Source: a bacterium
GTDB taxonomy: Bacteria; Sysuimicrobiota; Sysuimicrobiia; Sysuimicrobiales; Humicultoraceae
Length of the DNA: 64,000 nt
Direction of reading: 5' to 3'
NCBI GenBank assembly: GCA_031082185.1
Contig: JAVHLI010000001.1
Coordinates: forward strand, 124,001 to 188,000
The notes below the pieces were generated by a model. The model had not been told where the DNA came from, made no database searches, and was given only the letters and a program-made list of their open reading frames with translations. Numbering within the stretch: position 1 is the first letter of the stretch; each line of letters opens with the position of its first letter. Of this stretch, positions 52,135 to 59,540 are shown in pieces. The position numbers were made by a program, and so were the translations under genes.

Positions 52135-52465
52135 CGCAACAGATACTGGCAGGGCGCGACCCTTCCAAAGGCACGCCGATCGAGGTCACCGTCGAAGGCA
52201 TGGTCATCGCGCGGGTGCATGATCTGCCGGCGGGAGCCTGCTGCTGCAGAACATCGCCGAGTGCCGCATGGACGATTACCGCCGTGACCTGCCGAAGCTC
52301 GAAGGCCTGCGCGTGGACGTGCTGCTGCCCGGGCACGGAATCTTCGTGCTGCGATTCGGGCAGGAGCACATCAACCGCGCGATCGAGGCGATCCGCGGTC
52401 TGGCGATGCCTGCCAACTTCGCGGCCCTCTGTCCCAAGGTGATCCCGGAGGCGTACCGGCGGTGA
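52131..52465 (+). pseudogene. Chimeric remnant: NagA-like N-terminus joined out of frame to a metallo-beta-lactamase-fold C-terminus
   Basis: The ATG at 52131 (overlapping the previous stop) opens a frame that reads IEVTVEGMVIARVHDLPAG, the start of a NagA-like amidohydrolase. Around 52227-52232 this similarity ends. In another frame from 52229 the sequence reads GGSLLLQNIAECRMDDYRRD, then LRVDVLLPGHGIFVLRFGQE and a natural ending EAYRR. That is the C-terminal third of a metallo-beta-lactamase-fold hydrolase. A deletion has apparently fused two genes and shifted the frame, and neither protein could function. The M20 gene start overlaps the second stop (GTGA). Confidence 0.75.
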
Positions 52466-53718
52466 GCGAGCGGAAGACCGCCACGGGGACCGACCCGGCG
52501 CAGATCGAGGCGCTGGTAGCGCCCGGCGAGGTCGAGGAGCTTGCCAGGCGGCTGGTAACCATCCCGAGTTACGGCCCCGATCACGGCTGGGAATCGGGCG
52601 TCGCCTCGGCGCTCGAAGCCGCGCTGGCCGCCGAGGGCATTCCCGTGCGCCGTCAGGTCGTGACCGGCGATCGCGCGAACCTGATCGCCGCGCTTCCCGG
52701 CGACGAGCACGGCCCGCCGCTGCTGATGCTCAACGGGCACATGGACACGGTGCCGCCGTCTTCGGCCATGCGCCGACCGCCGTTCGCCGCGGAGATTGCC
52801 GACGGCCGGCTCTGGGGCCGCGGCGCCGCGGACATGAAGGGCGGCTTGGCGGCTATGGTCATGGCCTTGATCGCGCTGCACCGCGCCCGGGTGCGCCCGC
52901 CCCGGCCGATCATGCTGGCCGCGGTCGTCATGGAAGAGATGGGCAACTCCGGCACCTTCGCCCTGGCGCGCGAGATGGCCGGTGCTGGGACGCCGGCGTC
53001 GTTTGCCATCGTCGGCGAACCCACGGGGCTCGACCTGGTCACGGCGCACAAGGGCGTGGACCGCTACCGGATCACGGTGTTCGGCCGGGCCGCGCACGCC
53101 GCCGCGCCTGAGCGCGGCGTCAACGCCATCGTGCGGGCGTCCCGGCTGATCGCGGCGCTGGACGAGGATCTGGCCCGGGTCGTGAGCGTGCAGATGCATC
53201 CCCTGCTAGGGCAGCCGTCGTACAACATCGGAACCATAATCGGCGGCGTGAGCCGCAACACCGTGCCCGACCGGTGCATGTTTCAGATCGAGAAGCGCTA
53301 CCTGCCCGGCGACAGCTCCGAGTTGATCCGCGCCGAACTCGAAGCGATCGTGGAGAGGACGCTCGGGCCCGGCGGCGCGGAGATCGTCCGCGAGGATGAC
53401 TTCGACCGCATCACGCACCCGCCGCTGGACATCGCTGGCGAGCATCCGGGGGTACGCGCTCTCTCGGCGGCCGTCGCGGAGGTGACCGGTCGCCCTCCGG
53501 CGCTGATCGGCTGGCCGGCCTTCACCGACGCCGCAGTTCTCCAGGTCCACGGGACGCCGGCGGTGATCTGCGGGCCGGGGTCGCTCGATGCCGCGCACGC
53601 CGCCGACGAATCTATCTCGACGGAGGAGATCAACGCGGCGTTCCGGGTATATGTGCGGGCAGCGCTGCGGATCTGCGCGCATGCCGGCAGTTGCCTCCCT
53701 CAAGCCTCGCCCGTATAA
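52462..53718 (+). CDS. M20 family metallopeptidase (ArgE/DapE/Acy1-like)
   Basis: 418 residues. Metal and catalytic motifs are MLNGHMDTVPPS (His, Asp), LWGRGAADMKGGLAAMV (bridging Asp), AAVVMEEMGNSGTF (Glu pair) and IVGEPTGLDLVTAHKG. A dimerisation domain follows (GRAAHAAAPERGVNAIV, with GVSRNTVPD), and the last ligand is in GPGSLDAAHAADESIS. Members remove acyl groups from amino acids or split dipeptides. Given the regulon, an N-acyl amino acid or peptide side-product is possible. The promoter of the tRNA gene lies in its last 28 bases. Confidence 0.92.
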   Translation: MSERKTATGTDPAQIEALVAPGEVEELARRLVTIPSYGPDHGWESGVASALEAALAAEGIPVRRQVVTGDRANLIAALPGDEHGPPLLMLNGHMDTVPPSSAMRRPPFAAEIADGRLWGRGAADMKGGLAAMVMALIALHRARVRPPRPIMLAAVVMEEMGNSGTFALAREMAGAGTPASFAIVGEPTGLDLVTAHKGVDRYRITVFGRAAHAAAPERGVNAIVRASRLIAALDEDLARVVSVQMHPLLGQPSYNIGTIIGGVSRNTVPDRCMFQIEKRYLPGDSSELIRAELEAIVERTLGPGGAEIVREDDFDRITHPPLDIAGEHPGVRALSAAVAEVTGRPPALIGWPAFTDAAVLQVHGTPAVICGPGSLDAAHAADESISTEEINAAFRVYVRAALRICAHAGSCLPQASPV

Positions 53719-53719
53719 T
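53691..53719 (+). promoter_or_regulatory. Promoter of tRNA-Glu
   Basis: TTGCCT (53691-53696), 17 bases and an exact TATAAT (53714-53719) lie 40 bases before the tRNA. The -10 overlaps the TAA stop of the M20 gene. Confidence 0.7.
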
Positions 53720-53759
53720 GAACCGGCCGGTAGGTCCCCCGGCGCACCATCGCACGCGT

Positions 53760-53835
53760 GGCCCCATCGTCTAGGGGACCAGGACGCGGCCCTCTCAAGG
53801 CCGAAACGGGGGTTCGAATCCCCCTGGGGCCACCA
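53760..53835 (+). tRNA. tRNA-Glu (anticodon CTC)
   Basis: 76 bases. The acceptor stem GGCCCCA pairs with TGGGGCC, the discriminator is A and CCA is encoded. The anticodon stem is CGGCC/GGCCG with loop CTCTCAA, giving anticodon CTC (reads GAG). The T arm is CGGGGGTTCGAATCCCCCT-like. The 3' 22 bases are repeated at 55781-55802, marking this gene as an integration site. Confidence 0.95.
53814..53835 (+). repeat. att-like direct repeat, left copy (tRNA-Glu 3' end)
   Basis: The 22 bases from TCGAATCC to the terminal GGCCACCA of tRNA-Glu. An exact copy lies at 55781-55802. Sequence identity stops at the base on either side of both copies, as expected for an attachment-site core. Confidence 0.85.
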
Positions 53836-53975
53836 AAATCCTGCTGCGTTTTGAGAGCTTCGCAAGTCAGCACCCCGCCGAGCCGTAGCCCGCCGCTCCA
53901 AGCCGTCGAGGTGACTTTGGCCGACTCTGATCGCGTCATGCTGCGCCAGTGAGTCTGGATTAGACGAAGCCTCCC

Positions 53976-55532
53976 CTAATCGGCGGGTACTCTGGGCATG
54001 GGGCGGCCCTCGAGGCGCGCCTGCACCAGACGGGCTAGGAAGGCCGCGAACTGCTCGATGTTCTGTTCGACGCTCGCCGCTTCGAGCGCCGCCATATACT
54101 CGCTGCGTTCCTCGACCGGCAGCACCGTCCACGGATACCCACCGGCGGCGAGCATGACATTCATCAGGAATCGGGCAATACGGCCATTGCCATCCATATA
54201 GGGATGGATGTACACAAATACGAAATGCCCCAGCACGACACGTACGCTGGGTTCTTCCTCTTCGCGCAGAAGATCGAAGAACGTTGGCATAAGATCGCGT
54301 ACTGCTTCACGGCGAGGCGGTATGTGTTTTGAGTGCCGGATATACACTTGGTCGCTGCGGTACCCTGCGAGGTCGGCCGCACTGACAATTCCGGCAGTTA
54401 CACTCGGCGCAAAGAGCTCCCGGTACCAGTCGGCATGGTCGGCATCAACGACTGCGCCCGGGTTGTCCCCGCCGAGCACCTTCCGCACGCTTCCCCTGAC
54501 AGCCTGATAGGCCTGCCAATACCCGCGCGCCGCCAGCGCGTTGCGATGTTCTTGGTCATTGTAGTCATGATCAGGGTTCCACGCGCCGGTGCGCACACGC
54601 TCGATGAGGGCCGGACTGACCCGGTATCCTTCGATCGACAGTGAATGGTAGGCGTCGGTGACATAGACGTCGTCAACGGCCTTGATATACGCTTTGATGT
54701 CGGCGACTGGCCCCGGTGCGGCGGCGAACATCTCCATCACTGCCTTCCGCATGTGCTGCCACATCATGCGAATGCGGTTCGCATGAGGAGATTGTTCGCG
54801 CACGGGTAGAGCCGGCACGGGTCGGTCGCTGAACGGATCATTCTCGCGCACATGATAGCCGGCTGCCCGCATTGTCTTGAGGACGTCGTCGGCAATGCGC
54901 GCGCGGCCGATATTGCGGAATGCGCCGGCGAGGCGGCCCGCCAGCGCGCTGTGGCCGCCGGCCAGGAGCAAGGCTAGGAGGTCCGAAGCATCACGCACCA
55001 TCGCAAGCGCGGCGCGCGCATCGGTGGCCTTTTTGGGGAAGTAGCTTGGGGAACAGGCAATCAGCGCAGCGGGCAGAGAGAACAGCCGCAGACCTTCTTT
55101 CTCTTCCCTTTGTCCTTCCGTCGGCAGGGCGGCCCGCAATTCGAGCAGAGAGGTCTCGTGTGGCAGCGGCGTGGCGCGGTTGCGTGCCTTCGGCGAGCGG
55201 ACGACCAATTGGTGCGGCACGGCTCGGTTGCCAGCATGCAGAGACACAGATTGCTCTGGAGACAAGGACCACTCCGTTCTGAACCGCTCATTCAAATAGG
55301 CTGCGCAGAAGCCCCAGAAGGCGGAGTACCAAGCTGTACTTTCCCCGCCAGCTCCGTCCGGCCGGGCTGGGATGTACCAGCCCTTCATGACCTGCTTCAA
55401 GAAGCCGTTGCGTACGAGCCGCTCCCGATGGGTGCGAGTCAGGTTAGCGGAGCGAATGGCGACCAACCCGCGGTCCTGAAGCCCCTTCAGAGCCTCAAGG
55501 GAGTCGGCCAGTTTTCCCTGCGGTGTTGCCAC
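53976..55532 (-). CDS. AbiEi-like winged helix / Fic domain fusion protein
   Basis: 518 residues from GTG 55532 (AAGGACGGGA upstream). The N-terminal part (LQDRGLVAIRSANLTRTHRE, RLVRNGFLKQVMKGWYIPAR) resembles the AbiEi-type winged-helix antitoxin domain. The C-terminal Fic domain has the catalytic motif HPYMDGNGRIARF starting at His443. It also has an upstream inhibitory helix motif S297-LSI-E301-G (class II type, SxxxEG), so the AMP-transferase activity would be self-restrained. Fic enzymes attach AMP or other nucleotides to target proteins. One gene thus contains DNA-binding, inhibition and toxin-like activity. Three iterated sites upstream (55570-55664) suit autoregulation through the winged helix. 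It is the only gene of the tRNA-Glu island. Host defence or addiction is an inference. Confidence 0.85.
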   Translation of the reverse strand: MATPQGKLADSLEALKGLQDRGLVAIRSANLTRTHRERLVRNGFLKQVMKGWYIPARPDGAGGESTAWYSAFWGFCAAYLNERFRTEWSLSPEQSVSLHAGNRAVPHQLVVRSPKARNRATPLPHETSLLELRAALPTEGQREEKEGLRLFSLPAALIACSPSYFPKKATDARAALAMVRDASDLLALLLAGGHSALAGRLAGAFRNIGRARIADDVLKTMRAAGYHVRENDPFSDRPVPALPVREQSPHANRIRMMWQHMRKAVMEMFAAAPGPVADIKAYIKAVDDVYVTDAYHSLSIEGYRVSPALIERVRTGAWNPDHDYNDQEHRNALAARGYWQAYQAVRGSVRKVLGGDNPGAVVDADHADWYRELFAPSVTAGIVSAADLAGYRSDQVYIRHSKHIPPRREAVRDLMPTFFDLLREEEEPSVRVVLGHFVFVYIHPYMDGNGRIARFLMNVMLAAGGYPWTVLPVEERSEYMAALEAASVEQNIEQFAAFLARLVQARLEGRPMPRVPAD

Positions 55533-55569
55533 GATCGTCCCGTCCTTCGCTCATTGTGCCGTGCGGCCA

Positions 55570-55664
55570 TTAGCCCTTTCTGTCAATTACAGTCCCCCCT
55601 CCGTCCTGACCATATGTATCATTCTTAGCTTATTATGTCGAGTGAAAATTAGCCTATTCTGTCG
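55570..55664. repeat. Three iterated sites upstream of the Fic gene
   Basis: TTAGCCCTTTCTGTCA (55570-55585), TTAGCTTATTATGTCG (55625-55640) and TTAGCCTATTCTGTCG (55649-55664) share the pattern TTAGCYYWTTMTGTCR, allowing for small differences. The last two are 24 bases apart. They lie 38-132 bases before the Fic start in an unusually AT-rich stretch, and probably form an operator for the protein's winged helix. The remaining sequence to 55780 shows no gene. Confidence 0.65.
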
Positions 55665-55780
55665 TTGTTGGATTCCTTGCCGTGCTTCCCGCGCCAGCCT
55701 GACGGTGCCCATGCCGCAGGTAGACTCAGGCGGCTAGCGCGACCCCGGCGAACGTGACTTCGAGCAAACGCGCGGTGCCG

Positions 55781-55802
55781 TCGAATCCCCCTGGGGCCAC
55801 CA
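55781..55802 (+). repeat. att-like direct repeat, right copy
   Basis: Exact 22-base copy of the tRNA-Glu 3' end (see 53814-53835), including the CCA, without the rest of the tRNA. It marks the right border of the inserted element. The sequence after it (55803 on) is probably the original downstream DNA. Confidence 0.85.
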
Positions 55803-55865
55803 GGAATGCTCCCCCTCCGCCCGAATCCAGCAAGGATCGCATATTCCCGGACGAGGTGAGACCTC

Positions 55866-56705
55866 ATGCGCGTACTGATCTGGGCCGACATGGAAGGCGT
55901 TGCCGGTATCTCCACCTGGGAGCAGGTAGCCGGCAGCCTGCCGCTCTACGAGGAGGGGCGCCGCCTCTACACCGAGGAGATCAACGCAGCGGTCCGCGGC
56001 ACTCTGGCGGCAGGGGCCACCGAGGTCGTGGTGATTGACGGGCACGGGGGAAGCCATCCCGGGGCGCGCGGCTTCCTGAGTCTGATTCCTGAGCGCCTCG
56101 AGCCCGGCGCCCGCTACGTGCTCGGCCATACCTGGACGCGCCACATCGAGCCGTTCGAGCGCGGATGCGATGCCGCCCTGCTGGTGGCTGCGCACGCGAT
56201 GTCCGGCACGCCAGGTGGCGTCCTGTCCCATACCGTCTCTTCGGAATCCTGGTACGCCGCTACGATCAACGGCACACCGGTTGGGGAGACCGGCATCGTC
56301 GCCGCGATCGCCGGCTGCTGGAACACTCCGGTCGTGTTTCTGTCCGGGGACGAGGCGGTGTGCCGCGAGGCCCGAACCCTGCTCGGCCCCGGACTCGTGA
56401 CCGCGCCGGTGAAGCAGGGGTTGAGCCGGTACTCCGCGCGGCACCTGGCCCCAGCCGAGGCCCGCGCGCTTATAGAATCAGGGGCTCGGGAAGCCGTGGC
56501 CCGGGGAGCCCTGACCGGCCGGTCGGGCTGGCCGGCTCCGCTCAGGTTCACCGCGCCCGTGACGTTTCAGGTAGAGCTGACCACCCCGGACCGCGCGGAG
56601 GCGTATCGTGGCCGGGCCGGCGTCGAGGTGGCCGGCCCGCGTACGGTGCGCGCCACCGGCGAGACATTCTGGCAGGCCTGGGACGCGTTCTGGCACCACG
56701 GCTAG
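55866..56705 (+). CDS. M55 family D-aminopeptidase (DppA-like), copy 1
   Basis: 279 residues. MRVLIWADMEGVAGISTWEQ carries the D-x-E-G zinc motif of DppA. VVVIDGHGGSHPGA and ALLVAAHAMSGTPGGVLSHT supply further His ligands, and GETGIVAAIAGCWNTPVVFLSGDEAVCREA is the conserved core. DppA releases D-Ala from D-Ala-D-Ala and related peptides in the cytoplasm. The ATG follows GAGGTGAGACCTC. It is just right of the tRNA island and convergent with the dehydrogenase gene (4-base overlap). Confidence 0.9.
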   Translation: MRVLIWADMEGVAGISTWEQVAGSLPLYEEGRRLYTEEINAAVRGTLAAGATEVVVIDGHGGSHPGARGFLSLIPERLEPGARYVLGHTWTRHIEPFERGCDAALLVAAHAMSGTPGGVLSHTVSSESWYAATINGTPVGETGIVAAIAGCWNTPVVFLSGDEAVCREARTLLGPGLVTAPVKQGLSRYSARHLAPAEARALIESGAREAVARGALTGRSGWPAPLRFTAPVTFQVELTTPDRAEAYRGRAGVEVAGPRTVRATGETFWQAWDAFWHHG

Positions 56706-57763
56706 GAGCGGATCGCCGCGGCCACGGCGTCGCCCACCTCCGCGGTGCGGCTGCCCCCGCCCAGGTCGGGCGTTCGCACCTCGCCCCGGCGGACTACCTC
56801 GCACAGCGCCTCGAACACCGCGCGCGCGGCCTCGGCTTCGCCCAGGTGCTCGAGCAGCAGAGAAGCGGTCCAGATCGTGGCCATTGGGTTGGCGATTCCG
56901 CGCCCGGCGATGTCGGGAGCCGAGCCGTGGACCGGCTCGAACATCGAGGGGAAAGTGCGGCTGGGGTCCAGGTTGGCGCTGGCGGCCAGGCCCAGGCTGC
57001 CCTGCAGCGCGGCGCCCAGATCGGTGAGGATGTCGGCAAACAGATTCGAGCCGACCATTACGTCAAACCGGTCGGGGTGCAGCACCATCTGGTAGGCGGC
57101 GGCGTCCACGTGTAGCTTCCACATAACGACGTCAGGATAGTCGCGCGCTACCCGCTCGGCCACCTCGTCCCACATGACCGCGGTGTACTGCATCGCGTTG
57201 GACTTGGTGACGTGCGCCAGCTTCCTGCGCCGTCGCCGTGCCAGGTCGAAGGCATAGCGGAGGATGCGGTCGGTGGCCCGGTGTGTGAAGACCGTCGTCT
57301 GCACCGCCAACTCGTCGGGGGTACCGGTGGCGACGCGGCCCCCGATCCCGGAGTACTCGCCCTCGGTGTTCTCGCGCACAAACAGGATGTCCACGTCCTC
57401 GGGCCGCCGCCCTGCCAGCGGCGAGGCGATGCCATCGAGCAGCCGGATCGGCCGGACGTTGGCGTAGAGGTCGAACGCCTTGCGTATCCGCAGCAGCAAC
57501 CCCCACAACGAGACGTGGTCCGGCACCCGCGGGTCGCCGATGGCGCCCAGCAGGATCGCGTCGAACTCCCGCAGCGTCTCCAGGGCATCGTCGGGCATCA
57601 TCACGCCGTGCCGCAGGTAGTGCTCGCAGCCCCAGGGGAAGGCCGAGGGCTCGATCTGGAAGCCGAAGCGGTCAGAGGCGGCCTCGAGCACCTTGAGTCC
57701 CTCGGGTACCACCTCGGTTCCGATGCCGTCGCCGGGGATGACGGCGATCCGGTAACGTCTCAT
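56702..57763 (-). CDS. Isocitrate/isopropylmalate dehydrogenase family protein (tartrate/D-malate dehydrogenase-like)
   Basis: 353 residues. The beta-decarboxylating dehydrogenase fold is shown by RIAVIPGDGIGTEVVPEGLKVL, FVRENTEGEYSGIGGR, THVTKSNAMQ-type Lys region (LAHVTKSNAMQYTAVMWDEV), DAAAYQMVLHP, VGSNLFADILTDLGAALQGSLGLAASANL and FEPVHGSAPDIAGRGIANP. The length and LFVRENTEGEYSG fit the NAD-dependent tartrate dehydrogenase/D-malate dehydrogenase branch rather than LeuB. It is the last gene of the nanE-headed operon, where it would oxidise a 2-hydroxyacid. No leu genes are adjacent. ATG 57763 has only a weak ribosome binding site. Confidence 0.88.
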   Translation of the reverse strand: MRRYRIAVIPGDGIGTEVVPEGLKVLEAASDRFGFQIEPSAFPWGCEHYLRHGVMMPDDALETLREFDAILLGAIGDPRVPDHVSLWGLLLRIRKAFDLYANVRPIRLLDGIASPLAGRRPEDVDILFVRENTEGEYSGIGGRVATGTPDELAVQTTVFTHRATDRILRYAFDLARRRRRKLAHVTKSNAMQYTAVMWDEVAERVARDYPDVVMWKLHVDAAAYQMVLHPDRFDVMVGSNLFADILTDLGAALQGSLGLAASANLDPSRTFPSMFEPVHGSAPDIAGRGIANPMATIWTASLLLEHLGEAEAARAVFEALCEVVRRGEVRTPDLGGGSRTAEVGDAVAAAIRS

Positions 57764-57804
57764 ACGCTGCTTACTGCCGTCGCCGGGTCCGCGCATGCCC
57801 CGGC

Positions 57805-58650
57805 CTAGAACAGCCCTTCCGAGGCCGCCATCCCGACTATCAGGCATCCCCAAAACAGCTTGAACGCCCGCACATAGTCGGAATCGGTGATGGCTATCGT
57901 CCGTGGCCCGCGGCGCTCCACGCCCGGGAACAGCGTGGCCATGTGCGCCGGGGCCGTGCGCTTGAAGTCCACCTCGAAGGTCACCGGCGTCGCAGGCCGG
58001 TACGGTTTCACGCCGCCGTCTCGAACCGCGCGCACCGCATCTGCCGCGCGCGCGCGGATCAGCGCGTGCGCCCGGCTTGGGGTCAGGCTCAGCCCGACCG
58101 TTCGGTCAACCGCCTCCTTCACCGGCGCAACCACCACGCCGGGCAGGCGGCGCACGGCATCGGCGCAGACCGCGCTGTCGCCGGTCACCAAGGCGACCGG
58201 CACGCCGAACGCGCCGGCCGTGGCGGCGTTGATCGCGGCCTCGTCCGCGGGCTCCCCGTTCAGCCGCACCTCGTAGACGATCTTGCCGACGAGGGTGTGG
58301 TTCAGGATCCCGTCACCGCCGCCCTCGCGCTGGTGATACCCGACGAAGAACGCGGCGTCGAATCCACCGTCTATGCCCTCCATCTGGCAGAGCAGCTTGT
58401 TACTGCCGCTTATCAGCCGCGCATCCGGATGGAGTTCCTCCACGAGCAGATTGGTCATCGGGCCGTGCCCGTCGCTGACCACGGCCTCGGTCGCGCCTGC
58501 CTCCAACGCGCCCTCTATCGCGGCGTTGGCGTCCTGGGTCATCAGGCGCCGGAAGCGGTCGTAGTCCTTCTCGCCCGGCTGAACGTGCTTGCCGGCGGCG
58601 ACGCCGGTGATGCCTTCCATGTCCACGGAAACGTAGATGCGCACTGCCAA
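57805..58650 (-). CDS. M55 family D-aminopeptidase (DppA-like), copy 2
   Basis: 281 residues. RIYVSVDMEGITGVAAGKHV holds the zinc motif; AVVSDGHGPMTNLLVEEL and FFVGYHQREGGGDGILNHT the other ligands. The remaining core is DEAAINAATAGAFGVPVALVTGDSAVCADA. It differs enough from copy 1 at 55866-56705 to suggest another substrate. It lies between a TIM-barrel epimerase and the dehydrogenase in the nanE operon, linking D-amino-acid peptide cleavage with amino-sugar uptake, as would suit use of peptidoglycan fragments (inference). Confidence 0.9.
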   Translation of the reverse strand: MAVRIYVSVDMEGITGVAAGKHVQPGEKDYDRFRRLMTQDANAAIEGALEAGATEAVVSDGHGPMTNLLVEELHPDARLISGSNKLLCQMEGIDGGFDAAFFVGYHQREGGGDGILNHTLVGKIVYEVRLNGEPADEAAINAATAGAFGVPVALVTGDSAVCADAVRRLPGVVVAPVKEAVDRTVGLSLTPSRAHALIRARAADAVRAVRDGGVKPYRPATPVTFEVDFKRTAPAHMATLFPGVERRGPRTIAITDSDYVRAFKLFWGCLIVGMAASEGLF

Positions 58651-58682
58651 CTCCTCCTTTGATGGTTCAGACGCAGGGTGGT

Positions 58683-59510
58683 TCAGGCGTATGCCCGCAG
58701 CCGCGCGAGCGACTCGGCCAGATACCCGTCCAACACCTGCGGTGACCGGTTGTCCTTAATTGACTGGAAGGGATCGGGTCCCGGTGGCATGACTTCCAGC
58801 ACGGCCGCACCCGTGTAGCCGATCGCGCGCAGCGCCTCCATGACCGAGGGCAGATCGAGGTGCCCGCGTCCCAGTGCCTGCCGGTTCGTGTCGCCCAGGT
58901 GGAAGTGAAAGAGATGCCTTCCAGCCGCCCTGATCGCCCCTGCTATGTCCGGCTCCTCGATGCTGGCGTGGAAGGTGTCGAGTGTGAGCCCGACCCACCG
59001 CGAATCCACCTCGGTCAGGTACGCGAGCGCATCGCTCACGTTCGTGACGAGATATGCTTCGTACCGGTTGAGCGGTTCGATGGCGATCCGCACGCCCGTC
59101 CGTTCGGCCTCGACCGCGGCGGCCCGCATCCCTTCGATGGACCACCACCACTCGTCGTCGCGCGATGCCTTGGGACGCAGGCGCGTCTCGCCCGACGGCA
59201 GCATCTGGACGAGCGGCGCGCCCACCTCCCTGGCGAACCGCAGGCAATCCACGATGTAGCGCACCGCCTGCTCCCGGATTGCGCGATCGGGGTTGGCGAG
59301 ATCGCGCGGCGTCTGCGGGAACATGCACGACGCGGTAAGCGCCAGCGGTGCCAGGCTGCGGCGGGAAAGCGCCCGCCGCACCTCCTCCGGCGCCCAGCGG
59401 TCGGGCTCGCCCGGCAGCTCGACGCCGTCGTAGCCCGCAGCCGCGATTCTACCCAGCGTGTCTTCGAGGGGCGCATCCCCGTAGATCCACGCGCAGACGC
59501 CAAACTTCAT
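58683..59510 (-). CDS. Sugar phosphate isomerase/epimerase-like TIM barrel protein
   Basis: 275 residues from ATG 59510. MKFGVCAWIYGDAPLEDTLG, IAIEPLNRYEAYLVTNVSDA (metal Glu), VGLTLDTFHASIEEPD (Asp, His), LFHFHLGDTNRQALGRGHLD (His, Asp) and AAVLEVMPPGPDP (Glu) match the D-psicose/tagatose 3-epimerase-like group, especially the FHLGDTNR block. It may epimerise a ketose or its phosphate in the pathway of the nanE operon. A 14-bp duplicated ribosome-binding region precedes it. Confidence 0.87.
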   Translation of the reverse strand: MKFGVCAWIYGDAPLEDTLGRIAAAGYDGVELPGEPDRWAPEEVRRALSRRSLAPLALTASCMFPQTPRDLANPDRAIREQAVRYIVDCLRFAREVGAPLVQMLPSGETRLRPKASRDDEWWWSIEGMRAAAVEAERTGVRIAIEPLNRYEAYLVTNVSDALAYLTEVDSRWVGLTLDTFHASIEEPDIAGAIRAAGRHLFHFHLGDTNRQALGRGHLDLPSVMEALRAIGYTGAAVLEVMPPGPDPFQSIKDNRSPQVLDGYLAESLARLRAYA

Positions 59511-59513
59511 CCC

Positions 59514-59540
59514 CATCACCCCTTCACCATCACCCCTTGA
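59514..59540. repeat. 14-bp tandem duplication at the permease/epimerase gene junction
   Basis: CCATCACCCCTT occurs twice with a 14-base period around 59513-59538. On the minus strand each copy reads AAGGGGTGATGG. The first contains the MalG-type stop TGA, the second acts as ribosome binding site of the epimerase gene. Confidence 0.6.

Larger units (their letters stand above)
53836..55802. mobile_element. Small genomic island at tRNA-Glu carrying a Fic-domain gene
   Basis: 1,967 bases between the end of tRNA-Glu and the end of a 22-bp copy of its 3' end. It holds one gene (AbiEi-like/Fic, 53976-55532, minus), a control region with three iterated sites, and about 115 bases near the right end with no recognised gene. 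No integrase is present, so it is either decayed or mobilised in trans. The left 140 bases (53836-53975) hold nothing identifiable. Its base composition looks lower in GC than the flanks, notably at 55570-55670. Confidence 0.75.

Noticed and set aside
53700-53939. Minus-strand frame with PRGIRTPVSALRGPR across the tRNA
   Set aside because: This is the well-known spurious peptide produced by translating a tRNA gene in reverse.
55665-55780. Possible integrase remnant near the right end of the tRNA-Glu island
   Set aside because: One minus-strand frame gives GTARLLEVTFAGVALAA and a stop, but no integrase catalytic motif or other family feature is recognisable in any frame.
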